64,000 bases of DNA, from the NCBI GenBank assembly GCA_031271965.1, contig JAISUS010000028.1, positions 434,001 to 498,000 of the forward strand, given 5' to 3'. The DNA is from Prevotella sp. (GTDB lineage: Bacteria; Bacteroidota; Bacteroidia; Bacteroidales; Dysgonomonadaceae). The position numbers and the translations under genes are program-made. The notes under the pieces are model-generated. The model did no database searches. It saw only the letters and a list, made by a program, of their open reading frames with translations, and was not told where the DNA came from. Below, piece after piece: positions 27,380 through 37,400 of this stretch. Position 1 is the stretch's first letter; every line of letters begins with the position of its first letter.

Positions 27380-30300
27380 ATGCATAAATTCGTAGAAAAC
27401 ATTATTGCCTTTGCCCTTCGCAACCACATCCTTATTCTTTTTCTGACAGTAATACTGTTTGTGGCGGGAATAGTCTGTTATATCAATACCCCAATCGAAG
27501 CCTATCCGGATGTAACTAATACCCGTGTGCGCGTTATTACCCAATGGCCGGGGCGCAGCGCAGAAGAGGTAGAAAAGTTTGTGACCTTACCCATCATGCG
27601 TGAAATGAATACTATTCCACGAAAAACAGATGTGCGATCAACATCTTTATTTGGTTTATCGGTTGTGACTGTCATTTTTGAAGATGGGGTCGACGATTTT
27701 TTCGCCCAGCAGTATTCGTCGAACCGCATGCAAGATCTCGACCTGCCCGAAGGAGCAGACCCTTCCATTGAACCACCATCGGGAGCAACCGGCGAAATAT
27801 TCCGCTATGTACTCAAAAGTGATTTGCCGATAAGGGAAATAACAGCCATAAATGAGTGGGTTGTCGAACGCGAATTGTTGTCTGTACCAGGAGTAGCCAG
27901 TATCAATAGTTTTGGAGGAGAAGAAAAAATATATGAAATCAAGGTTAATCCGGTAGAACTTTCCAGTTATGGGCTTTCCCCTCTGGATGTATATGAGGCT
28001 GTATCGAACAGCAATGTTAATGTTGGAGGCGATATTATTCAAAAAGGAAGCCAAGCATTTGTTGTGCGTGGAATCGGCCTACTCGAAAGCGTGGAGGATA
28101 TTGAAAACATACTTATCGAAACCCGGGGAGGAACACCTATTAGGGTAAAACAAGTAGCAGCGGTCAATATTTCATCTAAACCCCGCTTGGGGCAAGTGGG
28201 ATTGGATGATAAGGACGATGTTGTACAGGGAATTGTAGTGATGCTTCGTGGGCAGAATCCGGGAGAAGTTATAAAGAACGTAAAGGAGAAAATAACTGAG
28301 CTAAACGACCGAATTCTCCCTCCTGAAATAGAAATCGTACCCTTTCTGGACAGGACTACTCTAGTTGACACAACAGTAAATACAGTTGTCAAAAATCTGG
28401 CAGAAGGGATCTTGCTCGTTTCGTTGGTTGTTTTTCTTTTCCTTTTCAACTGGCGCACAACGGTTATTGTTGCTACAGTAATTCCTCTATCGTTTCTATT
28501 CGCCATCATTATGTTGCGTATTCAGGGTTTACCCGCCAATTTGATTTCGATGGGAGCACTCGATTTCGGACTTTTACTGGAAGGTACACTGGTTATCGTC
28601 GAAATTATATTTGTGGCAATGGAAAAGCGTAGCCATAAATTAGGAGAACGTTTTACAAATACAATAAAGAGCGGACTTATCAAAAAAAGTGCAGGAGGCG
28701 TAGCATCCAGTATTTTCTTCGCACAAATAATCCTGATGGTCGCGTTATTTCCTATATTCTCATTTCAGAAAGTAGAAGGTAAGATGTTTTCCCCTTTAGC
28801 CTTTACCTTGGGATATGCCTTATTGGGATCTTTAATATTATCGTTGACCTATGTTCCTGTCATGTGCAAACTATTGCTGAATAAACCGGTAAAGGATAAA
28901 ACAAATTTCATCAGCCGCTTCTTTATAAAAACACAATATAAGATTTTTGAATTTAGTTCCCGATATCGTAAAGGGACTATTATTGCATTTTCCGGACTAC
29001 TTCTTCTTTGCCTTATCCGTTTTATGTTTTGGGGAACAGAATTTATCCCAAACATGAATGAAGGTGCAATCTATATACGAGCAACCTTACCCAACAGTAT
29101 CAATCTAGACGAATCAGTAAAAATCACACAGCAGATGAAACAAAAACTTCGTAAATTCGATGAAGTAAAATTTGTATTGTCACAAACCGGACGTCCGAAT
29201 GATGGAACAGATGCCACTGGTTTTTTCAATATTGAATTCCATGCTGAGTTAAAACCTGAGAGCGAATGGAAACGGAAAGTTAAGAAAGACGAACTGATCC
29301 GGCAGATACAGGATTCTTTAGATATATACCCCGGCGTGATTTTCGGATTCAGCCAACCGATCCAGGACAATGTCGAAGAATATGTAGCAGGCGTTAAAAG
29401 TTCTCTGGTAATTAAAATATATGGAGAGGATCTGCAACAACTAGAGGCAGTGGCCGATTCCACGGCTTCTGTTATAAAGGATATAAAAGGCATTGAGGAT
29501 GTAAATGTATTCCGTAGTATTGGCCTGCCCGAATTACAGATAAAACTGGAAGAATCGCGTATGGCCCGTTATGGGGTTTCGATGGCTGATGCTCAGGCTG
29601 TAATTGAAATGGCTATCGGGGGAAAAGCCGCCACCAAATTTTATGAAGGTGAACGGATTTTTGATGTACAACTTCGTTTTCAAAAAGAATATAGGGATAA
29701 CGAAGATAAGATAGGAAATATTCTTATTCCCACAATGGACAAAAAATATGTACCGCTAAAAGAGATTGCCGACATATCATTTATCACAGGACCTACATTT
29801 GTATATCGCGACGGTAGCAGCCGTTATGTTGGTGTGGGGTTCAGTATTCGCAACCGGGATCTGGGTTCTACTATCGATGAAGCCCGTAAAAAAGTTGAAG
29901 AGGAGGTCGCATTAAATGCCGGAAGTAAAATGGAATGGGCCGGAGAATTTGAAAGCCAGCAACGCGCAACAAGCCGTCTGATGGTGATTATACCATCTGT
30001 TATTCTATTGATTTTATTTTTGTTATATCTAAATTTCGGAACAGTAAAAGACACACTGATTGCTGCCAGCACGATGCCTTATGCCTTCATTGGCGGGTTC
30101 ATCTCCCTTTGGGCTACCAATACCATATTCGGTATATCTGCCGGCATTGGCTTCATTATACTATTCGGTATCGTTGCCATAGATAGCATTTTACTTATAT
30201 CCTTAATGAAAAGAAGAATGCAAAAAAGTCGCAATCTGCGGCTGGCCATCAATGAGGCAGTAAGAGAACGGGTACGTCCGGTTTTAATGATAGCTTTGAT

Positions 30301-30475
30301 GGGATCAATGGGACTTTTTCCTGCGGCACTTTCTTCCGGTATGGGTTCTGAAATACAAAAACCATTGGCTATTATGATTGTTGGAGGAATTATAATTAAT
30401 ATGATTCTTTCATTTACAGTGCTTCCTCAAATATTTTATTTTGCATATAGAAGAGACAAACGATTGGAAGAGTAA
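27380..30475 (+). CDS. RND transporter of the heavy-metal efflux (CusA/CzcA) family
   Basis: 1031 residues with the duplicated RND plan: one helix at about 12-34, a large periplasmic loop, a helix bundle about 340-500, a second loop about 555-865 and a C-terminal bundle. Family motifs include INTPIEAYPDVTNTRVRV, QYSSNRMQDLDLP and GIGFIILFGIVAIDSILLIS. In helix 4, where CzcA has the proton-relay residues Asp, Asp, Glu, this protein has Asp395, Glu401 and Glu408 (LDFGLLLEGTLVIVE), so the middle Asp is replaced by Glu. It sits in the inner membrane and exports cations, probably Cu, Zn, Co, Cd or Ni, using the proton gradient. The adaptor gene ends 4 bases upstream. Confidence 0.9.
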   Translation: MHKFVENIIAFALRNHILILFLTVILFVAGIVCYINTPIEAYPDVTNTRVRVITQWPGRSAEEVEKFVTLPIMREMNTIPRKTDVRSTSLFGLSVVTVIFEDGVDDFFAQQYSSNRMQDLDLPEGADPSIEPPSGATGEIFRYVLKSDLPIREITAINEWVVERELLSVPGVASINSFGGEEKIYEIKVNPVELSSYGLSPLDVYEAVSNSNVNVGGDIIQKGSQAFVVRGIGLLESVEDIENILIETRGGTPIRVKQVAAVNISSKPRLGQVGLDDKDDVVQGIVVMLRGQNPGEVIKNVKEKITELNDRILPPEIEIVPFLDRTTLVDTTVNTVVKNLAEGILLVSLVVFLFLFNWRTTVIVATVIPLSFLFAIIMLRIQGLPANLISMGALDFGLLLEGTLVIVEIIFVAMEKRSHKLGERFTNTIKSGLIKKSAGGVASSIFFAQIILMVALFPIFSFQKVEGKMFSPLAFTLGYALLGSLILSLTYVPVMCKLLLNKPVKDKTNFISRFFIKTQYKIFEFSSRYRKGTIIAFSGLLLLCLIRFMFWGTEFIPNMNEGAIYIRATLPNSINLDESVKITQQMKQKLRKFDEVKFVLSQTGRPNDGTDATGFFNIEFHAELKPESEWKRKVKKDELIRQIQDSLDIYPGVIFGFSQPIQDNVEEYVAGVKSSLVIKIYGEDLQQLEAVADSTASVIKDIKGIEDVNVFRSIGLPELQIKLEESRMARYGVSMADAQAVIEMAIGGKAATKFYEGERIFDVQLRFQKEYRDNEDKIGNILIPTMDKKYVPLKEIADISFITGPTFVYRDGSSRYVGVGFSIRNRDLGSTIDEARKKVEEEVALNAGSKMEWAGEFESQQRATSRLMVIIPSVILLILFLLYLNFGTVKDTLIAASTMPYAFIGGFISLWATNTIFGISAGIGFIILFGIVAIDSILLISLMKRRMQKSRNLRLAINEAVRERVRPVLMIALMGSMGLFPAALSSGMGSEIQKPLAIMIVGGIIINMILSFTVLPQIFYFAYRRDKRLEE

Positions 30476-30514
30476 TAAAAATCGCTATTTTTAAGACATA
30501 AAATAGTGCCTGTT

Positions 30515-31198
30515 ATGGAATTGTTGTTGGTAGAAGATAATCAACGTATTAGTGAATTTATGGTTAAAGGACTTGTAGAGAGTGGTTTCTCTATAGTCCT
30601 TGCGAAGAATGGAACAGATGCTCGTAGCCTTATTTCTCAGCGAGAATGGGATTTAATTATTCTGGATATTATGCTTCCCGATATCGACGGCATCGAATTA
30701 CTTCAATATGTTCGGTATAAAAGAATAAATACTCCAATACTTGTTGTCAGTGCATTGAGCGAGCCTGATGACAAAGTTAAAGCATTAGATTATGGAGCAG
30801 ATGATTATTTAGCAAAGCCTTTCCATTTTAAAGAGCTTGTCGCCCGCATCAATGCTTTAACCCGCAGATTCAAATCCAATAATGAAATACAAGAAAACAT
30901 CTTAACCTGTAATGATCTTAACTTGTATGTAGACCGTCATATTGTAGAACGAGGGAAAAAAGAAATTAAATTAACTTTACAAGAATTTAAGCTTTTGCAA
31001 TTATTGATGGAAAACAAAAATAAGGTAATAGCCCGCTCACTAATTTTAGATGCTGTTTGGGGGATAAATTACGATTCGAATACGAATGTTGTAGATGTAT
31101 ATATTTCGTATTTGCGGAATAAAATCGATGCTGATTTCGAAAACAAACTGATCCAAACGGTAAAAGGACGCGGTTATCTGATTCGAACCCAAGAATAA
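30515..31198 (+). CDS. OmpR/PhoB-family response regulator
   Basis: About 227 residues from the ATG at 30515 (MELLLVEDNQRISEF); a GTG at 30506 would add three residues but the receiver fold normally begins at MELLL. Receiver domain about 1-118 with the acidic pocket VEDN, phospho-acceptor in IILDIMLPDIDG and switch lysine in DYLAKPF; winged-helix DNA-binding domain about 128-225 (LTLQEFKLLQLLMENKNKVI, TVKGRGYLI). It lies 39 bases after the pump gene and 8 bases before the kinase gene, so it is the cognate regulator of the efflux operon, like CusR or CzcR. Confidence 0.9.
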   Translation: MELLLVEDNQRISEFMVKGLVESGFSIVLAKNGTDARSLISQREWDLIILDIMLPDIDGIELLQYVRYKRINTPILVVSALSEPDDKVKALDYGADDYLAKPFHFKELVARINALTRRFKSNNEIQENILTCNDLNLYVDRHIVERGKKEIKLTLQEFKLLQLLMENKNKVIARSLILDAVWGINYDSNTNVVDVYISYLRNKIDADFENKLIQTVKGRGYLIRTQE

Positions 31199-31206
31199 AT
31201 GAATAT

Positions 31207-32556
31207 ATGAAAATTCAGACACGTCAGAGTATATACAGTTCCGTTGCTTTTGGAGTAGTTTTTATCATTGTTTCATTTCTTGTTTATGTGCTATATGCAG
31301 ATAAAGCGAAAAGTGTTGTTTATAAAAATCTGGAAAAAACAGCCAATCTTGTGGCTCTTTTTCATCTGGAAGAGGATGAATTAAATTCAAAAGAATTTGA
31401 GAAGATAAAAACACAATTTGAAGAAATCGTTTCAGAAACCTCATATCAGTTGTATAATGAATCTGACAATATTATTTTTGGTAACAAAAATGAAAAAATA
31501 GCTCCGCCTGTTCTACAGAAGATACGAGAGCAACAGTCTTTTAATTTTCTAACAGCAACAAATTTTTGTCATGGGATATTTTATGAAGACAATCAAGGGG
31601 ATTTTATCATCATAACAAAGGAATCCAAAACATATCTGGATGAACAATTGATCTCTTTACTGGGTATACTCGCTCTTGCACTGATAGTTGGATTAATTGC
31701 TGTTGTATTATTAAGCAGATGGCTTTCACGAGTGGCGTATAAACCCATTAGCAATATTATAAAGCAAGTAAATAATTTTACTCCAACGACTCCCGGTACA
31801 TTAATAGAATCACCGAACACAAAAGATGAGTTACAAGAGCTCACAAATACATTTAATCGTTTATTGGAACGAATTTCAGAAAGTTTTGTCATACAGAAAA
31901 ACTTTGTTAGTTATGTATCCCATGAGTTTAGGACACCACTGACGTCAATGCAGGGAAACCTCGAAGTGTTCTCTTTAAAAGATCGTAATCCGAAAGAATA
32001 TGAAGAATTATCACAAAAGCTGGTTTTACAAATCAGACAGTTAGAAGAAATTCTAAATACTTTGATGGTAGTTTCCGACCTTAGAAAAAACATCGATTTA
32101 AATAATCAATTCAGAATTGATGAGCTAATTTGGGAGATAGTAGAAAAGATTTCGGTCCATTACGTAAATCCAAAAATCGATGTGATAATTGACATCCTTT
32201 CCGAGGATGAAAATATTCTGACCATTACCAAGGACAGAACTCAACTATTAATGGCTTTATTCAATATAATTGAAAATGCGATCAAATACTCGGAAAAAAC
32301 AGTAGACATTAGAATTTACAAAGAGTCAGCATATCTCTATTTGTCTATTCGAGACCAAGGGATTGGTATTCCTATCGAAAAATTAGCAAATATCAGCAAG
32401 CCTTTCTTTCGGGGAGATAATACCAATCGAATACAAGGAAGAGGAATCGGGCTGTCTATTGCCTTACGCATTTTGGACAAGAACAATATTAAATATGAGG
32501 TTCAGTCAAAAGAGGGAGAAGGAACAACGGTTATTATTATTTTTCATGAACCATGA
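31207..32556 (+). CDS. sensor histidine kinase of the efflux operon
   Basis: 449 residues. Transmembrane helix about 10-32, periplasmic sensor about 33-145, second helix about 147-168, HAMP-like linker about 170-225, then the H box SYVSHEFRTPLTS (phospho-acceptor His), N box LFNIIENAIKYS, G1 box DQGIGIP and G2 box GRGIGLSIALRIL. It is an inner-membrane kinase that should sense the exported metal in the periplasm and phosphorylate the neighbouring response regulator. The ~113-residue sensor has only two histidines and one cysteine (FCHGIF), so metal sensing is inferred from context. Confidence 0.9.
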   Translation: MKIQTRQSIYSSVAFGVVFIIVSFLVYVLYADKAKSVVYKNLEKTANLVALFHLEEDELNSKEFEKIKTQFEEIVSETSYQLYNESDNIIFGNKNEKIAPPVLQKIREQQSFNFLTATNFCHGIFYEDNQGDFIIITKESKTYLDEQLISLLGILALALIVGLIAVVLLSRWLSRVAYKPISNIIKQVNNFTPTTPGTLIESPNTKDELQELTNTFNRLLERISESFVIQKNFVSYVSHEFRTPLTSMQGNLEVFSLKDRNPKEYEELSQKLVLQIRQLEEILNTLMVVSDLRKNIDLNNQFRIDELIWEIVEKISVHYVNPKIDVIIDILSEDENILTITKDRTQLLMALFNIIENAIKYSEKTVDIRIYKESAYLYLSIRDQGIGIPIEKLANISKPFFRGDNTNRIQGRGIGLSIALRILDKNNIKYEVQSKEGEGTTVIIIFHEP

Positions 32557-32783
32557 CAATTAAAATGTTAGGGTGTGCTAATCCACAGTTTGGCCTGAGA
32601 ACCCAGTCTTTCGGACTAAGATTCACCTAAAAAAATTACGGATCTTTAGCACTATATTCCCTTTCCATTGAAGATTGTTTATTATTCATTTTAATATATC
32701 GGCTATTAAAGCGTAAACTAAATCGAACCATCCTGTATTCTTTTTATTAGTTATTGCACATATTTTACCAAGAGCCCTCTAAT
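32557..32783. other. 227-base gap between convergent genes
   Basis: I see no gene here. A small hairpin AGTC/GACT around CTTTCG or CGAAA (near 32609-32622) could end transcription weakly. No inverted repeat of insertion-sequence type or integration site was recognised. Confidence 0.3.
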
Positions 32784-33116
32784 TTATTCCGGAACATAAA
32801 TTATTTCTCCATTTTCCAGCTCGTAGGCGATTCCTACCTTACGGCCTTTAGAGCCTGATGACTGTTCTTTCGATGGCGTATATTTATTAATTTTATTTCC
32901 TTCTTTGGTTATAATTTCCATGTTTTCTTTGCCCGGATTCTTTACTATTGTATAGTTTTCCTGGGTAAATACTTCCGTCATATTCATGTGCATGACCATT
33001 GCCACCATAAGGGCAACGGCAAATACCATTGCGACGTCGAAAAGGTTAACAACAACACTTAACGGATCGGTATCCTCCTCTTTGGCAAATCTGCTGACTC
33101 GGCGTTGTCTTCTCAT
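32784..33116 (-). CDS. DUF2149 protein, ExbD-like position of hmu-type operon (HmuV-like)
   Basis: 110 residues. A short basic cytosolic N-terminus, one transmembrane helix about 25-45 (LFDVAMVFAVALMVAMVMHM) with an Asp just inside it (Asp27), and a periplasmic tail ending in GIAYELENGEIIYVPE. The layout is that of ExbD/TolR, and DUF2149 proteins are known to be linked to CobN-family genes. It follows the ExbB-like gene by one base. In hmuYRSTUV operons of Porphyromonas and Bacteroides the last gene, hmuV, encodes this kind of protein. Inferred role: partner of the ExbB-like protein in an ion-driven motor serving the CobN-like protein or the receptor. Confidence 0.75.
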   Translation of the reverse strand: MRRQRRVSRFAKEEDTDPLSVVVNLFDVAMVFAVALMVAMVMHMNMTEVFTQENYTIVKNPGKENMEIITKEGNKINKYTPSKEQSSGSKGRKVGIAYELENGEIIYVPE

Positions 33117-33117
33117 A

Positions 33118-33714
33118 CTATCCTTCTTTTTGTGTTAATATACGTGACACATAATCAAGGTTATTCACATCTTTAGCATACCAGCGTTGTTTAAACTGTA
33201 ATGTCACCAACCCGATGGCAGATACTACCAGCCCGACTACTGTCGTAGCAAATACAACCTGCATATTATAAGCCATTCCGGCGATATCCCCTGTAGATAG
33301 TCCTACCAAAGCCGGGCTCATAGCTATAAGAGTTCCGATCAGTCCGAGTACAGGACCCATTTTTGCCAATAGTTTTGATAATGATATATCTTTTTCGGCC
33401 TCATTTTCAAAATTAGAGATTAAATAGTCGGAATAAGCATCACTGGCAGGAGCAACAAGTAAATCTCTCAGATACTTAATAAATAACGAATTATCATTTT
33501 GAGGCAATACTGATTTAAGTTCATCGACAGATGATAAGTTTAATCCTTTTATCTTATCATTGAGTATCTTATCGTTTTTCCGTTTTGTCATATATTGATT
33601 GTAAAAGCTCCCGACCAGTAATAATCCTCTGGCAAATAGACAGAGCAAGATAATAATATCCGGTATTAATAAACTGTTTGCGACCCAAAAGAGCACTTTA
33701 GAGATAATTTCCAT
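33118..33714 (-). CDS. MotA/TolQ/ExbB-family proton channel protein (HmuU-like)
   Basis: 198 residues with three transmembrane segments: about 8-32, 115-140 and 150-178. The conserved motif LLAKMGPVLGLIGTLIAMSP and the third-helix sequence MAYNMQVVFATTVVGLVVSA match the ExbB/TolQ/MotA family, in which these helices line the ion channel. It would couple proton flow to movement of a periplasmic partner. The dedicated DUF2149 gene is one base away and the multi-pass membrane protein gene lies 15 bases upstream, as in the hmu operons. Confidence 0.85.
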   Translation of the reverse strand: MEIISKVLFWVANSLLIPDIIILLCLFARGLLLVGSFYNQYMTKRKNDKILNDKIKGLNLSSVDELKSVLPQNDNSLFIKYLRDLLVAPASDAYSDYLISNFENEAEKDISLSKLLAKMGPVLGLIGTLIAMSPALVGLSTGDIAGMAYNMQVVFATTVVGLVVSAIGLVTLQFKQRWYAKDVNNLDYVSRILTQKEG

Positions 33715-33729
33715 TGGTTGATTTTATTT

Positions 33730-34434
33730 TTATAAATTATTATTTTTCATTTTTTTCTTTTGTATAATTCTCCACCGGATTTTGTTCCATGCATACCCGA
33801 TGAGGAATGTAACTACGAATAAGCCCAGGGATAATCCTAATGCTTTGAAGTTAACAGGCTCTTCGGCTGCCGCATAGGTTACATTTCCATTGACGGTAGT
33901 TAGTAATCCCAGTATTGCCACAAAAAGGCTTACAAGGAAGTGCACCTCCAATCTTAATTCTTTTTCCGGAAACATATATCTTATTCCGTAAGCAGCCAAA
34001 GGAAGAATGACCAATACCATTCCTGCCATTATATAGGAGACTGTATCAAAATCTGTTCCTGAAAGGCTGAAAATACTTTGAGTAAGTATATAAAAAAGTA
34101 CAGGGAACAAAAGTAAACTGGGATACCAATACAGAGGTAGTAACCACCGTTTTATCTTTCTCCCGAATAAATTCCGGAGTGCAGCAAAACAAAAAGCAAA
34201 GCAAATTGCAGATTCGATAGTAACCAGTACCGCCGCATCTTGGAGTGCTTCCCGATTCATCAGATAATCATTTATCTGAGTCTTAGATTGTATGATGGCA
34301 TACTGCTCTGCCCAAAGGAGGAAAGCAGCACAAATAATGCTGAATATAGCAGTCTGCCACCACTTCCAGAAACTGAGTTTCAGTATGCAGTTGATGACAA
34401 TAAACAACATTAATATCTGGATAATCAATTCCAT
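33730..34434 (-). CDS. multi-pass membrane protein (HmuT position)
   Basis: 234 residues with about six or seven hydrophobic segments (roughly 3-20, 26-45, 68-88, 100-122, 132-150, 163-182 and 198-217) and a Lys-rich cytosolic end (IIQKKKMKNNNL). I recognise no catalytic motif. Its place between the CobN-like and ExbB-like genes equals that of hmuT in hmu operons, where a similar hydrophobic protein is encoded. Function unknown; a permease or assembly factor for the CobN-like complex is possible. A perfect palindrome lies just upstream in the intercistronic gap. Confidence 0.55.
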   Translation of the reverse strand: MELIIQILMLFIVINCILKLSFWKWWQTAIFSIICAAFLLWAEQYAIIQSKTQINDYLMNREALQDAAVLVTIESAICFAFCFAALRNLFGRKIKRWLLPLYWYPSLLLFPVLFYILTQSIFSLSGTDFDTVSYIMAGMVLVILPLAAYGIRYMFPEKELRLEVHFLVSLFVAILGLLTTVNGNVTYAAAEEPVNFKALGLSLGLFVVTFLIGYAWNKIRWRIIQKKKMKNNNL

Positions 34435-34453
34435 ATCGGTGTGTTGAAGCCAA

Positions 34454-34475
34454 GTGAAGAAGTATACTTCTTCAC
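34454..34475. repeat. 22-bp perfect palindrome in the cobN-like/hmuT-like intercistronic gap
   Basis: GTGAAGAAGTA followed by its exact complement TACTTCTTCAC, with no loop bases. In RNA it would form a hairpin of up to 9 bp. No T tract follows on the minus strand, so it is not a standard terminator; an mRNA processing or stability element inside the operon is more likely. Confidence 0.55.
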
Positions 34476-34485
34476 CTGATTGAAG

Positions 34486-37400
34486 TTAGTCATTATTTCT
34501 TCTTTTCTTCTTTAAAATAAATAGTAATACGAAGAACGCAACAAGGACAACACCTACAATGATCAAACCATTCAGCGATGTCTTAGACTCTTCCGGTGTA
34601 GTCCTTATCTGGTCTTTTTTCAGTACCATACCATTTTGTGCAACGTCAGACAAAGGTGCAGCCGTTTTCATTTGCCGTATCTGCTGATTATATACTCTTG
34701 CATCTTCTGCCGATACTTTCTTCGAAATGAAATCCTGTAACTTGGCATTCCCTCCGGCAAAACCGGTACCGGAAGAACCAAATTCTTTCACCAGACTGGT
34801 ATGCAAACTTGCAATATCTGTCAGTTGAACATCTGTAGCCTTCCACATTCCTTTACGGGCAGTCTCAAGCATGATGGCTGTGATCTCTTGCAAAGCCTCA
34901 GGATTTGCCTGTTTGAAGAAATCTTTAGTTCCCAGATTTTGAGAATCCTTCACATACATATCATACAGTTGATCCCATAGTTCATTGTCTATAACATCAG
35001 GTTTAGCAACATTCCACCCAAAAGTATTCGTTACTACTTCTGTAATCTGGGAGGCACTGGCTGCGCCACCTTTCATTACTTCTTTCACATATACCGGGTT
35101 TAGAACGGTAGTTCTGGATTCCACCCCGATAGCCTCTTTCAGATCCTGCATCTTAGCATTATTACGGTTTCGGTAATCAGCAAAATATGCGTCGGGATCT
35201 TTTCCCGTAACATTCCGTATAGCCAGATTCATTCCACCCATAAACTCATATACATGATCCAGGCTTAAAGCTCCCCATGTATTATTTTGCCGTGGCTGAA
35301 CAACCACATCTGTATTATGAAGGACTGTGCGCAGAAGCCCGGCCTGAAACTCTCCCCAATTTTTATCGTTTCCATATGCTGCTCCCATATTATTGATATA
35401 TGTATCGGCTATTTCTTTTTCCGACTCCCACTTATCGCTGCCTGTTATCATTTCCTGAATGCCCGTTCCGTACATACCGTTTATTCCACCGAATATCCGT
35501 TGAGTAGACATTGTACGGGCATCTTTGGGTGATATTCCTTGCTCGACCAACTGGCGTTCTATTTCAACTGTACTTTGATGTACAAGGTTTTCATATTTTT
35601 CATCTTTTGCCATTGCTGCCATTTCAACGGCTTTCGATATCAGCATCAAGCGTGACGCCGCCAAATCCCGGAATTGTCCGGATGTCTGAACCACAACATC
35701 TATACGTGGGCGGCCCAATGTCTCAACCGGAATAAGGCGTAGATCTGAGACCCTGCCGTAAGTATCGCGAACAGGCTCAACGCCCAACATGTATAATACC
35801 TGAGCTATTGTCGTTCCTTCACTTTCTATAAATTCACTGCTCCAAAACGTATAACTAACCTTACGAGGGTATTCTCCATGTTGTTTTTTATATTGTTCCA
35901 ATGTCGTATTAACCAAAGATACGCCCCTGTCCCAAGCCAATTCAGACGGAGTAGTTTCCGCATTTACCGAATACAGATTATGACCAGTCGGCACTGCTGT
36001 TGGATTTGCAACCGCATCGCCGCCAGAAGATGGAGGGATGTATCCTCCTGCCAAAGCATTTAATATAGACTTGAACTCTTGTTCCGGGCTATCTTCCAAT
36101 GCCTTTTTATAATTTACTATATTATTGATAGTACGTTCTATTTCGACTATTGCCCGTGCCTCTTCTTTTTGAGCTTTTGTATATTCAGGTGCTTTCGGCA
36201 TTTCAGGTTTTCCTCCTTTTACAGATGGTTTTCCCATTGCAGCAGGATCAACCTTAGTCGGTTTAGCTCCCTCCTCCATTTTGGTGTTCTCCGGTCGTTT
36301 GCCGGTTTTAGGTATCCATGATGGATGTCCACCCGAGGACGGTACTTTTGGTTGAGCCCCCGAGCTTGTATTATTCATCACAGCCATTGCTGCAGCCATA
36401 CCTCGTTTAGGTGGCGATAATATCTCTTTCGACTTTTCTAAATCGGATTCTTTTATATTTGCTATATTACAGATCAGTTCGTTGTTTACAACTTTCCCAT
36501 TCAATACCTGATTTACCAAAGATTTTGCAGGGTTAAGATAATGTTGTGTAAAAAACACTTTGTTTTTCAATTGTTTTTCAGATACCGTTCCCCGTTGTTT
36601 ATCCAGAGCTGCCAAACTATAAGCTATGGGGTCGGCACTCATTGCTAATACCGTAGATTTGATTTTCTCGACAGTGTATGGTATGCCCAAAGTATAAAGT
36701 TGCCCGTTCATTTTTTCATTGGCTATTTCTTCCGCATAATTTTCTATGCGTTCTATATCCTCTGTAGTATAGGGCTTTGTGAGAATACTATCTAAACGCA
36801 AGTCCCGGTGAACTCCCATTTCTACGGCAATCTTTTTTACCTGAAGGGATGCCTGAGATTGTTTCGACTCTTCTGTTTTATAATATTCCCGTATCTTGTC
36901 CTGCAATGTTTTAAATTGTGAGCGGGTATTACTCTCCATAAAAGCCGGAGTAAGATAAGAGATCGTTGTTGCATACGAACGACGCTTAGCCATCATGCTC
37001 TCACCTATATTGCCTATGGTGTAGTAATAGAAATGGGGAACGGTTCCCACCAAACGATCAGGCCAGTCGTTACTTCCCAAAGCGACTTGTTTCTGAGGTG
37101 TAAATTCGAGGCTGCCATGCGTTCCAAAATGTATCAGGGCATCTGCCTTAAATCTATATTGTGTCCACAGATACGAACCGATATAAGTATGTGGTGGGGG
37201 TGATTTAGCCCCATGTACAATCGCAAAACCGTCATCGCCCAAAGCCGCCATCGGTTGAGGAAGTAAAACAATATTCCCTAACTGTATGCGGGCTATGGCA
37301 AGATATGCTTCATTGTTTTTCATCATGCTCATATATGCACCCGGAGCTTCTCCATAAGTATCCGTAACCTCTTTATACAGTTCCGGCGATAAAGATTGAT

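Noticed and set aside
28039-28509. 156-codon open frame opposite the RND pump gene
   Set aside because: Thr/Ser-rich shadow of a well-supported gene, with no start-site support.
32557-32783. Possible insertion-sequence end between the kinase and DUF2149 genes
   Set aside because: No paired inverted repeats, target duplication or transposase fragment could be seen.
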